NCBI GenBank assembly: GCA_013398295.1
Contig: VZSF01004764.1
Coordinates: 248,001-312,000, forward strand
DNA from: Chionis minor
Lineage: Eukaryota > Chordata > Aves > Charadriiformes > Chionididae
DNA: 64,000 nt
Reading direction: 5' to 3'
Shown in pieces: positions 38,001 to 48,975 of the stretch. The stretch's first letter is position 1; each line of letters opens with the position of its first letter. The position numbers and the translations under genes are program-made. The notes beneath the pieces were generated by a model that was not told the DNA's origin, ran no database searches, and worked only from the letters and a program-made list of their open reading frames with translations.

Positions 38001-38509
38001 TCTTTAGTCCTTTTTCCTCCATGGCAATCACTGTGAAACTTTCAGTGCATTTTTGTCATCCCTCCACAAAGCTTTGACATTCTTCTCCAAAGCAGTCTGC
38101 AACATTTCCAGCTACTCACACTATTTTAATTGACAGTTTTCTATAACTTATAAGGATCTTCATTAAACTTTTCGGGTCTTCTACTGTCTATATAAAGCAT
38201 ACATTACATTACTATACTTTCACTTCCTGTTCTCCATTCTCTGTGTATCTCTAATTACTTTCCTGTCTATTCTGTCCATCTAACTTTGTGATATTAGCTT
38301 TGCTTCATTTTAACAGCTGTCTGGAAGACGTTTATGGGCAGCCAGACAAGAAGATCTTCACACTTCCCACTGCTCTCGATGAGATATGCAGGATTCTTCT
38401 CTTCCCTTCCATCACAACCTTGATGTCAAGGTTGATTCTGAAGTTTTCTCCTGCTGCTGCAAATCTGCCACTCTGATATTCTCAGAATATCACCCCATTG
38501 GTTTCTGAT

Positions 38510-38682
38510 AACATTCTCTTTGATAACTTTGTGTCCTCTCATCTGAATTACTGAGCCTTTTTCTCCGGGCTTCATCAAATCCTAGCTCCCCACTGCTGAC
38601 TATGGGTTTTCTTTTACATGAATTCCTCTTCAGAAGTTTCAGTTCCTTTCTTGCTCATCTTAGAATCCAGTCCAGAGTTAGG
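38510..38682 (+). pseudogene. Decayed L2-clade reverse transcriptase C-terminus
   Basis: Two collinear blocks match the C-terminal part of L2-type RT. Block 1 (38510-38575) reads NILFDNFVSSHLNY, a stop, then AFFSGLH, parallel to the family pattern TLVHAFV-SRLDYCN-LLSGLP, with the stop falling at the cysteine-asparagine position. Block 2 (38620-38682, a different frame) reads EFLFRSFSSFLAHLRIQ, aligning without gaps to the TPLLKSLHWLPVTYRIQ pattern. The gap between blocks is shorter than in the family, so a deletion and frameshift occurred. L2 is an ancient vertebrate LINE that is rare in birds. The motif patterns are from memory, and chance similarity cannot be fully excluded. Confidence 0.55.
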
Positions 38683-38980
38683 GGGAAATCAACTTAGAAT
38701 TTCCGCAAAAGTTTTTTCTACTGGAAAAATACAATTAATAAAACCCAACTTCTCACTGCAATAAGTTAGTGCCACAATGAAACTTCCGAGAAGAAAATGT
38801 CTTGTAGATCTAGAACGGAATTTCTATTCAAAACTAGCTGCACAGAGGACCTCAGTGTGGTCAGTTATTCAAATAGAAAAATCTGTTCAAACTCCTGCAC
38901 TTTCTGATTTTTTTTTTTAAACCTTAAGTTTTGGTGTATACATAAGAGATGTTCTGTACCCATCTAACCAAATTAGACTT

Positions 38981-39004
38981 CCCCCCCCCCCCTTTTTTTT
39001 TTTT
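38981..39004. repeat. Homopyrimidine tract C12T12
   Basis: Twelve cytosines (38981-38992) are followed directly by twelve thymines (38993-39004). The minus strand is A12G12. Such tracts can form i-motif, G-quadruplex or triplex structures and mutate rapidly. Confidence 0.95.
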
Positions 39005-39230
39005 GTGAATATCTCTTTGAATTTGCTCTATCCTATTTAGCAGATCAGTGGTCTCCCTTTTCCTCTGATACCAACTATCAGCAGTGGTGCAAGGGTATTC
39101 TGCTAGTCAGTGGCTTTCTGAATTTCTCTGTCCACTCATTTTTCACCTCAGCTCAGATCTTACTGAAATGCCTTTCACCTCCCTTGCCTATAGTTCTTTC
39201 TCAGTGCCTTGTTACTTATTTCTTAACTCA

Positions 39231-40072
39231 GTGAAGCGTTTTGCTTTTTGTGAAAGATGCAGTCCTAAACACGGGTTGATTGTATTCCGTTTCACCAGGG
39301 CAATATTCCTATTAGAATAGCAACCAGCACACTGAGACAAATTTGAATTTTTTCTCTACCTCACTGTAAGCAGACTTTCACTACAGTAAATACAAATTCC
39401 ACTGCATGCAGACTGTAGGAAAATACACAACACAAATGAGTACTTCTAACTTTCAGGGAGATTCCAGCAGGGCTCTGGCTTTGGCAAGTGAAAGATTTCA
39501 GGCAGTACATCTTATTACATGGGTGGTCGAGTTATTGAACTTTATTGACAAAGGGCTGGATTTTCCAGCAAGATGGAGCTTCATTAAAATTCTGCAGAGA
39601 CTGAAAATTCAATAATCTCTCTCACAAAGCACTGCATGAGTAGGGCTGATTAGGCAATTTCTCTCTCATCCCATTTCTTTTGCTAAAAGCGTTGTTACTT
39701 CTTGTTGGTACAAAAAGACAATCATTAAATGAACATTCGCTATAGTTGATTAAGCAGAAAGTTTTAAAGGTGCATTGGCTCCCTTTCTCAAGGCTTAATT
39801 GAGGCCTTAAAAGAAGTTGCAATAACAACAACAACACCACTCTATCATTCTAGGTTGAATTATTTAAAATTTGGATCTGAGGAATCCATTTGTGGCTCTT
39901 CTTTTTTCTTCTTTTTTTTTTTTTAAAACTCTCTGCTTTCATAGCTAATTCTACATTTGCAGCCAGGTCTGCCTGGTGCTGGAAAGAGTGTGTAAATTAC
40001 TTTCTACTTGATTTCTTTCCCTATAGATCACAACTTACTTGCTCTCACTGGGTTTCAGATTAAGAGACCCTG
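39231..40072. other. Unique non-coding sequence
   Basis: No recognisable gene or repeat. A T-rich run lies at 39900-39925. Open frames are short. Confidence 0.6.
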
Positions 40073-40150
40073 TAAGAACAGAACTGCAAGATCAGATTGA
40101 AGATCCATCTAGCTCATTATCTCTTTTCTGGCAGTGGCTGTAAGTAGGTA
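40073..40150. repeat. Old amniote interspersed repeat fragment
   Basis: The sequence ATCAGATTGAAGATCCATCT followed by AGCTCATTATCTC and TCTGGCAGTGGC closely parallels a dispersed repeat common in turtles, crocodilians and other amniotes. Its core reads about CAGACCAAAGGTCCATCT, AGCCCAGTATCCTGTCTC, then GACAGTGGC. I am confident of the pattern but not of the official family name (possibly CR1/L3-derived). Confidence 0.6.
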
Positions 40151-42579
40151 GAGAAGCAGCATAGCAAGCCTACTGTTATACTTCCCCCGGGAAAGCTATG
40201 GGCTTCAGCAGTCCGTAGTTTAGGGACTTCTTGACACAGAGGTTGTATCCTTGTATTTAAGAACTGTTAGTGGATTTTTCTTCTGTGACTTTGTTTATTC
40301 AACTGTCCCCCTGTTGTACAATGTGACGTTGCCCTGCTGCTTGCAGGAAGGTTTTCCAGTAGGCAAAGTCAGTTTAGAGAACAGGAGACCCTACAAATCT
40401 GCTCTTAAGAGTCTGTTCAGGGTGATCACAGCAGCAATTTCATCCCTTTTTTTTGTGACTTGGGGGGGCGGTTCTTAGGACTTCTTTTATGCCAAAGCAA
40501 GGTGGAAAAGGCCCAGACTGTACAAGATGGACCTCTAGAAAAAGAATCATAGAATTTGTATTTCTGACAGTTCCTCTTATCCTCTCTCTCTGCTTTTGAT
40601 CACTCCTGTATTACTACTTGTTCTTTTTTCCAAGGAAGTTCAGCTGCACCCAGAAAATAAGGATATGAAAGACCACAGAAAATATAGGTATGTGTTTGCT
40701 CAACAGCATTAGTTATCTAACCTGGTTTGCATCCTAGAACTGTTTGGTCCTCAAAATAGCATGAGATTCAATATCTTCTGCTATGATGTTTTTGCAATAC
40801 AAATCAACACAATCTGACCCTGATTGTATTGGGGGGAAAAAACGACCAAATACCACAGTCCTGATTCCAGTTGTATTCATTCTCTGCTCAGCTGAACTCC
40901 TATTAATCTTAGTGAAATTTTCCCTAAGTTAGCACTGACAAAACCAAACCAGAATGTCTTCTAAGCACGGCCCAGGGTTGGTGCAGACACTTATAGTTGG
41001 TTATTGAAATATGGGTGCAAAAGCCAGGTATTGCAGCATGTCTCACCCTTTGACCACCACACTGTCTCTGAGGAATGGTTCGATATTTGTCCTGATAATT
41101 ATCTCCTATTAAGGGCGCTGAAATAAATATATGTAAATGCTCGCCGTAGTGAGAGACATATGCCAGGAGTACAGATGTCCAGTCTGAGACATCTGGATAC
41201 CGGATGATTGTCTAAGGAGCACCAGGCGGTAGGGTGATCCAGGGTCATGTCAGCAAATAGGCTGAACAGGGGTGGGAGACATGCCCTGCGGAGAGAAGCA
41301 GTGAAGCAGAAAGGCTCAGCTGACCTTTCCACACTTAATTCCTGAAGATACCATTCTTTAGATGAAACTTTTGGACACAGTGATCTTCAAATCTGAATGT
41401 GACATATAAACTGAGATTTTTTTCATCAGATCTACCATCTTCAGAAGCTTCTGCATTCTACAGCCTGGAGAACCAAGTTTTCAAGATGCAACTTCTCCTT
41501 TCTAATGGTTTGGGAGATTCTCTAGTGCAGGACTAGATAGCTGTCTTCCCATGGCTATCAAAGACACTCCTTTACAAAACACTGTTCAACATAACTGTTA
41601 TATCTCGAAGCTCTTTTGCTTGCTTAGTCTATTTTGCTGTTTCTCTGGGCAGATTTTTGCAAGAGAAAAATTGCTGGCAGTGCTCACAGGCCTGCACGAG
41701 GGGGCAGGAGAAGCTAACAGTTTCGGCAGCAAAGGCTGCTTGTGACAGGAGAAGCACCGATGAAAGTGACTTTTGCACTGCTGGTCCCTCTGGTTCTTTA
41801 CCCTTCTCCTCTCCCTGAAGACAGTCCTTGCTGCAAGGCTATTTTGTAATAGAGACTGGAAAATAAATACGACTTGCAATAAAACTTGTGTCAACAAAGG
41901 TCCACAGATTTGACTCAAATGTACACAAGCAGCAGAGATTGTTAGTAGGAAAAGGCCATTTTTGCATAGTCATTTCCGTTCCTGTAATTACACTTTGAAA
42001 TAAATACCAGTAAGAACTGCAGTTAAAAGAAAAATCATGACATTCCCTTTCCTTATGTCTTCTCTCTGACCATAATTAAGACATTGTGCTTTAAAATCAG
42101 GAAACACAAACACCATGGCCTGGGAGATGGGAGGATTAGGGTTGCAGAAGAAATCAGCAGGATCCCACTTTACAGTTGCAAAGTAGTCCAGCAAAGTGGA
42201 GCAGAGCTTGAGTGAGCCAAGCCATGATCCCATGTAAATCGACATCATTCCCTTGATGCAGTAATACACAATTTACACCTAATAAAGAGTGGCTAACATT
42301 CTTCTGTGGGGGGGGGGAAAAAAAGTGCTGAGAAGAAAAAAGTCTTGTTCATATGTTTACCAAACCCAACTATTTGCTACAGTAATAACCACTAAAATTT
42401 GTTTTGGAGCACTACCCTTCAGTCCTCTCATCTCCCATACTTTTTTTTAAAAAATAAGTGCATGTACAACAACCATGAGAATGACTGATAGATCTGAAGC
42501 TGAAATTAACTAGTTTTTCTAGAAAATAAATAATTTAGCCTTGCAATACTTTTAGAAGGCAGAAAGCTATTGTCTTCCC
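40151..42579. other. Unique non-coding sequence
   Basis: No gene is recognised. A compact palindrome, CCTTGC-T-GCAAGG, lies at 41826-41838. A G10A7 run (G at 42308-42317, A at 42318-42324) is a possible slippage site. Open frames are at most 106 codons. Confidence 0.6.
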
Positions 42580-42770
42580 ATAGAGAGGAAAACAGGGTCT
42601 CATGAAGGCAAAGTGACTTGACGTGGGCTCTATAGAAAGACAGACAAAATGAGGAGTTCCTTGTTTCTCCAAGATCTGCTCAGGATCTGTCACTAGTGCT
42701 GCACTCACAACCTTCCGTCATCTGCCCTATAATCCTCAGTGTTTCATTCTTTCTGCTGCACTACCCTCCA
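42580..42770 (-). mobile_element. MIR-like SINE fragment, antisense
   Basis: The plus strand follows the antisense order of MIR: a GAGAGGAAAACAGGGTCTCA block (compare GAGGAAACTGAGGCTCA), then AAAGTGACTTGACG (compare TAAGTGACTTGCCC), then a decayed middle. At the far end is TTCTTTCTGCTGCACTACCC (about 42747-42766), matching the usual GCTCTTTCCACTGCACCA terminus. Both ends being present in the right order and roughly the right distance supports a near full-length but old insertion. Confidence 0.5.
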
Positions 42771-45700
42771 TAGGGAGGGATCACACAATCCAGGGTAGAT
42801 CACTGAACTCTGAAAATACAAGTGGTGCTACTGGGGCAAGAGGTATGAAAAATTATGACCTTGCAAGAAGTGGCTACACTTGTCTAATTGCTGGTGCAGA
42901 GAGTCCCTTCCCCTGCCATAGCTATGGACAGCTGTTTCCCTTTCCCATCCCGATGCTTATCTAACTTGTGAGCTGACTCAACTTGCTAAACAAGCTAATA
43001 ATAAAGCTAATAAAATACCAAGCTCACCTCTTGTAAAAAGAGATGAGATAGCAGGCCAGCTTCAGTGTCCTACAAAATCTCACCCTGATGTTCCTAGAAA
43101 GCACACCAAGTCCATGTAAACCACATAGACACTTCTCAGCTCAGGAGACCCATGAAGAAAGCACCAAGTGTGGTGTCACCACAGACAACAGGTCAGACAC
43201 ACTATAGCAGCAGGAGGGAATTCAGCTCCAGTCTCCTATCAGCTTTCTGCATCTGTAGCAATAACTCGGGCAGAGGTTTGTGTCCTAGTATTTAGTCCTG
43301 GGTCTGCTGGTCCTCTTCAACTACTTCCGCTCCATCGATGGGCTTATTTCTCCCCTGACTCTCTCTACATAAATCCTGTCAGCTATTCCCTACTTCAAGG
43401 CCATCTCTTTCTTCAATTCCTTTGCCAGTGAACATGCGCTTTTTGTTTCAGCTCCTCCAACAGGATTCCTCAGAGAGAAAAGTGCCCCATCTTCATTCCC
43501 CAATAATACAGTCTTAGTTTGTAGGGGCAGGAACGAGGAGGATTGCTAGATGTGGGTATGACTGTTCTGACTTTGAGCATTTTTCAGGACTAGGGTGAGA
43601 ACACACCTGATTTTTAAGCACCCAAGTAGTCACCCTGATTTACAGAGGCCCATAAACTGATTTAAAATTAAGAATGTGTTTTAAGTACCTTGCTAAGTCA
43701 GACTTCATTGAGTGACACTGCCTGTAAGGCATACAACAATAAAAAAATCCAGCTGTTGGCATTGACGAAGCCTTCTTCATGCTGGGTGGCCAAGGCCGCA
43801 TTTTCAAAGCTGGGAGATGAAGGATATAATTGAGGCTTCCCATGTGTGTTCAAATCAGAGCCTTGCACAAAACCTGTTAGAAGCAATGAAAAGTTTTGCA
43901 TTGTCTTGAAAGCATTTTGGATAAGACTGTTACATAGCGAACATTGTGGATAAGGCCACCACAGTTTGGCATCCAGACACTGGAGGCAGATTGCAGATAA
44001 AATGAACCAACTTAGTCTAAACACATCATCGCTGAGAAATAGTTCTGCTTCTTATTGCTGTTTGATCCTTAACATATCCTGCAATAAAATCGCAAGTTTG
44101 TGTGCTACATCTTGGGTCCATCATTAGTATTTGACTTGAAGGTCTCTTTGTATTCCACCAATTCAACAAAGCAGAAGAATAGGTTTGCATAGTGCAGAAA
44201 TTAGTCGTTGGGTAAATTATTATTTAAGTGAAGGGCTGTATTGTGGCTACATTTCCCTACAGCAGAAGTTCTAATCAATGGCAATTGCAAGACAGAATTG
44301 CTCACTGCTGAGGCAGAGGTTTAACTCAGCAATAGTTAAACGCTTCCCTCCTGTGATGGTATTAGCATGACTGCTAGGAAATATGTGCTTGAAAATGCCG
44401 GAGAAAGTGATTTGTCTGTGACAGAAGCTGTTTTAAGAAGAGAGAAAATGAAAACCACAACCACACTAAAATAAAGCCTCTTTTAATGAGCTTCGGATGC
44501 CTTCTGGAAAATTGAGAAAAGCTTTTAATGCTTAAATGGTTCTTCTGGTATATCATTATATTTTCTGGTGGAGGGTTTTGTTGGGCTTTTTGTTGGGTTT
44601 TTTATTATTATTAATTTTATTTTATTCCCAAGTATATACTTTTTTTATTTAACTGAGAACAGGACCTTTGTTGTTAGAAACAGAAAGCAGGAAGGACCAA
44701 ATTGCTCCAGTCATCAGAAGAACCAGTGTGAGAGATGTTTACCTGAACCTAACCTAAATTCCTGAGGATACCCACCAGTATTTCCTGGTGGATGGTTTGG
44801 TAATCAATTTAACTGTGTGTTGCTGAGTATGAGTCATTGGAAATCATAATGATCAAGTGTCTCTATCACCCACAGGTGACAGTAAGAAGAGGGCAGGACA
44901 TATGGGAAAAATCTAATATGCCTTTGCAGACCCTGCTTTTGGGCAAGAAAAAGGCCGGCAACACTCTTAGCACAAAATTACATCTCTTGAGGGTGTCATG
45001 GTATTCAGTCTATCTGACTGTTGCAGCCCAGCTGTATGCCAGTCTACTGCTCTCCTGTTGAATTCTCCTTTGCCATATTGCCTGCTCAGAAGAACAGACA
45101 TAACTATGACATTTTATGTTGTATGTTGTCTGTTCCCTAATTTGTCTTATTTTAGGCCACTAGAGCCATCAGTAGGGTCCTATTACTGCTATATAAGTTG
45201 ACAAACCACCACGCTTATCCTTCACTCTAACACTCAAAGTGGGAACCTATCATTGAAAAGTAATCTTGAACTTGCTAGCTATTTGTGTGCCAGCATCAAA
45301 TAGCTTCCCAGCCATATTTCTGCATGAAGTTGTACAAATGTATAGCCACAGTCTTCAAAATGAGTGGAACAAGTAAATCATCAAAAACTATGAACAATCT
45401 ACTGTTTCAAGGTGCAATCACTGTACTAATCATCCTGTATTCCTGCTTGCTTTTCAGTGAATCTGTGCACATTATGCACATTAACCCAGCCTTGAGAAAT
45501 GCTGAAACTTTTCCCATATGAGAGTTATTTAAGGCATCATTGCAGGCAGAAGGTCTATACTCATCTTTAACACTTCCTGAATGAGTAATCTAGCCATGAA
45601 ACAAAGGTGGTTGCTCCTCCTTCAAACAAGTTTTATGAGAAAATAGCATAATTTACCCAAAAAACACAGGCCAGGCACTTATCTGCCAGAAGCAGTTTCA

Positions 45701-46334
45701 GAAGCTGAACCTCCATTTCAGAAACGCCACCTCTGAGATCACTCTCTAAATCTAGGCAATAGAAAGAGCATAAGATTCCCTGGTCTCATCAGCATTGCCA
45801 GTTGGCTGGATTAGACTTTCCCTCATCCCCTCCATTTGGTGTGACTGCTATTCTTAGACACCTAAATTCATTACGTAATGATCGGAAGTCAGCCCTGCGC
45901 ATTCCTGCGCTGTAACCACGCTTTTAAAATGGGGGAGGGGGAGAGAAATTGCTGTACTGAATGTCATGATGCCTAAATCCTGGTCTGGACCTGGTCCTGA
46001 GAAAGCAAGGCCTCAGATTCCCTTCTTAAAGGGGAGTTTGTCACGCTTGATCAGACTGTGGAGCTTGATATTTTCTGAATTCTGGCTGGTCATTAACATG
46101 CAGGCTCTATGACAAACATTTATTCCTTATTTTCCTCAAGTCCAACTGCCCAGTTACACCTCAAGTTTCCCTTTGCTCATTCTCTCTGCTTATTCCACGC
46201 AGTGGGTTTCCAGGGTAGGAGTGAGCAGCCAGCTCTGTTGCCATCTGCTATACAAACACCAGAGGGAATAGGAAGAGGAGTCATAAAATCCAAGCAAAGA
46301 GGAACATCTTATTCACCTATGCAAAGGGTATGTC

Positions 46335-46340
<6 letters not shown>
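42771..46340. other. Unique non-coding sequence with candidate conserved segments
   Basis: No gene is recognised. 44200-44560 has the appearance of a conserved non-coding element, being low in simple repeats with spaced homeodomain-type cores such as GGTAAATTATTATTTAAG and CTTTTAATGAGC. The bZIP palindrome at 45869 is listed separately. Open frames reach 108 codons without domains. Confidence 0.5.
45869..45880. promoter_or_regulatory. Perfect bZIP palindrome CATTACGTAATG
   Basis: A 12-bp perfect palindrome with TTACGTAA at its centre, the preferred site of NFIL3 and PAR bZIP factors (DBP, TEF, HLF) and also bound by C/EBP. It is followed at once by a local GC/CpG-rich stretch (to about 45922) containing a repeated CTGCGC (near 45895 and 45906). 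The combination suggests a compact regulatory element. Function is inferred. Confidence 0.4.
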
Positions 46341-46372
<32 letters not shown>

Positions 46373-46375
46373 AAA
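46341..46375. repeat. T25A10 homopolymer junction
   Basis: Twenty-five thymines (46341-46365) run directly into ten adenines (46366-46375), a perfect T10A10 inverted repeat plus an excess of T. It could extrude as a hairpin and is prone to length errors in sequencing. Confidence 0.95.
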
Positions 46376-48975
46376 GGCTCTTCAATCATCAACTGCGTCA
46401 GCAGAGACACCTGAAAGCATTTTTGCCTGGCAGAAGAGAGACATTCACAAGCTGCATGCAGGGCTGGGTTTCAATTTATTTTATTACTTCAGCTTGTGGC
46501 TGTCACAAGTGAAACTAATTTGTGGTGGGGGTCTCAGAGACAGCAGAGTCAATGCTCCCTTTGTCCATTTACAAACTTCAGCTTCTTCTTAGTGTCCTGT
46601 ACTGCATCTTCATCAGAGACAGTTTTGTTTCATCTCTCATCTGTCCTTAATATCTTGTCCTGAAAATATGCTCAGCCACCTGGAGGACCTATTCCGTACC
46701 GGCTTTTGACTACACATTGCACTAGCAACTCATGTAATTGAAACCCTCTGTAATTAAATGCTCCATCTTTCTCTGAGTTTGTGTCAGTGACAGAACTGTC
46801 AGTAAGGTTCAGATCCTTCACTATCCGTTACCTTCTGCACAGGCTGTCTGAGGCCAATCCGTATTAATCCTCTGTCAACAGTCCCATGACAGTTCCCCTC
46901 CACAGGGGAGAGAAGAAGTGCCTTGAGGTTTCACGCTGCTATTTTGTCCCACTGCATGCTCAGGCTTTGGCCTCCATTTCTAATTTAATTGCCAGCAAGA
47001 CCCTCTCTCAAAGGGCTGAAGAGAAAGAGCAGGCTCACAGATGAGACTGGAAAACCTGGTTATTCAATATCTGCCTCCATTTCTGTTGCTGTCTCCATCT
47101 TTACCTCCATCGCTTTCTGCCTTACTTCTTTCCTTCTGTCACACATAGTTTGCCCAGCAAGGAAGGAGGGCATTTGACAGATGGAGGCCCAGCTTGTATT
47201 CTTGTCTTCTCTTCTAGGTGCTACCACACTCTCACTATTAATACGTAACAGTGAAACAACTCTACAGTTTCACAAGCTCATCTCGCCAAAGACTGAAGAA
47301 GAAAGTAAGTTAGTAGCTAAGTCATTAACTCCCCTTGGCTGCTACTAAACTCTTCCTGGCATCAATGAGAAAGAGCCAAGAAAAGTCCTTGGGAAAAGAA
47401 AATGTCTGGTCATAATTACAATGCAGGTGCCTAATCTGTCACATGAGAGTCTGAGACAAAGTCTAAATGATTGAACTCACTCCTGGAAAAATGGGACCTG
47501 AGTTTGCAAATTAGCTACAAAATCCCTACTACAAAATTAACTACAGAATCAGTGGGCCATGATAAGAAACAGCAGCTGAAGAATAAATTCAAAGAAAAAC
47601 ACACATCTCGCTCCCCTCTGAGATGCTTTTCCTTTTGCTTTAGAGCTTCTAAGAGTCAACTGTCTGCCTGCATCAGTTAATGACCATTCAACAGCTTATC
47701 CCTCCAGCTGCCAAGATCTCTCAAACCTAGTATCACTTTTTGCCTATAGTTGGCCAACTGATCCCCAGAAGGGTGGAAATCATTACAGATTTCAGTCATG
47801 TGCAACTTTAAACTGCCTGGGCAAGATACCACCAGTTGCTCATTCACCTGGCAGTGTTTTTCTCATCCATACCAAGTGCTAGCAATTGGAGAGGGGCAAA
47901 GGACCACAATATAGTAAAGCACACAGAAAACAGTAACAAAGGCTGCTGCCTTCTATCCAGAGGGCAGATTTATGTCAGTGATGGACCTAGTGATCCTTAC
48001 ATACCTAGCAACAAATCCTCTCTGCTGCTACAGCGAGTACAGGTAGCTGTACTTCCAAAGAGGGCTTTTATAAAGGTAAAAAATGAGAAGGGAAATACCT
48101 TCCTTGCAAGGCGGTTGTGCACCATCGCTAGCTGCAAAGATGCATAGCAACTGCTAAATCCGTGCAGGTTCTGGTGCACCAGCCACATCTGCATGCTGAT
48201 CTTGGCCCAGTGCCCAGCTTCTGCAGCGTGTGGGTGCCAGCACTGCACCCACACCGCTTGTTCTCCACAGCCTCCTCCCTACGAGATCGAGGAAAAGCGT
48301 TGCAAGATGTTTACATTACAGGTGTGTTAGCATCTTCCTTATATGAAGAAAGACGCAGGTCTTTGGAGCTAGATGTTTGTGTATTTACACTCTGGTTCAT
48401 CAACCTCAGCACTTAATTGCTTTTCCCAGATTAAGGCAGAGAAGAGAGACAAGTCCAGTTAATGAATAAACTGTTCCCATTGTTAATTAATCAGCGGCAG
48501 AATAATGATTCGGGATCAGAGCTGCTCTGTTCTAGCCCTGCTCAAAAGGAGATCAGCTCACCTCCTCCCAAACACTTCAGAAAGCCTGCATTCAGAGGTT
48601 GCCTAGCAAGTTAGCCAACGCAGGCTGTGATACAAAGTGTGCTGCCACAAACGTCGTCCTGACGCATTCCCACCCCAGCTCCCTCGTCACCAGCTCTGGG
48701 TATGTGACACTGCAAACAAGGAGCATCTCCCAGGTAATCAGGGCCTTAAACAGTCAGGACTAAGTTTTGGCCCCAAGTCCTGGCACATCACCCAGATCTC
48801 AGAAAGCTGGTGTGCGGTGCTCATGATGTGACATGCTTAATAAGCAAGCCACCCACACTTGTTCCACTCTCCAAATGGTCTCAAGGTTTAGCTTCATTTG
48901 TTAAAGCTGTCAGCGTAGCACCAGTAGTTAGTGCTAGACACATTCAGGCTTTCTCTTTGAAGCTGTTGCACTGTG
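46376..48975. other. Unique non-coding sequence
   Basis: No gene is recognised. A GC-rich section at 48160-48300 holds a strong hairpin (listed separately). 48458-48520 has TAAT-type cores (CCATTGTTAATTAATCAG) and may be a conserved element. Open frames are up to 103 codons, overlapping on both strands, without domains. Confidence 0.6.
48228..48254. repeat. Perfect 10-bp GC-rich inverted repeat
   Basis: GTGTGGGTGC (48228-48237) and GCACCCACAC (48245-48254) are exact reverse complements around CAGCACT. Of the 10 base pairs, 7 are G-C. CACCC boxes are KLF/Sp-type sites, so the arms could be a dyad binding site. Confidence 0.9.

Larger units (their letters stand above)
37140..39230 (+). mobile_element. 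Pyrimidine-rich region, possible extended L2-clade LINE fossil
   Basis: Across this region the plus strand is strongly enriched in T and C. The sense strand of L2-type RT genes is pyrimidine-rich because of leucine, serine and phenylalanine codons. The only convincing coding match is at 38510-38682. Weaker hints are a block near 37847-37910 that reads like the LSVTS, LLF-I region before the RT catalytic box, and a stretch near 39137-39180 resembling the L2 3' UTR. The outer limits are guesses, and the region may combine a fossil with ordinary C/T-rich DNA. A C12T12 tract interrupts it at 38981. Confidence 0.3.

Noticed and set aside
40544..40557. AGAATCATAGAATT resembles the CR1 3' terminal octamers
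   Set aside because: The bases that follow do not continue into the CR1 3' UTR (no GTTGGAAAAGACC block), so it is most likely chance.
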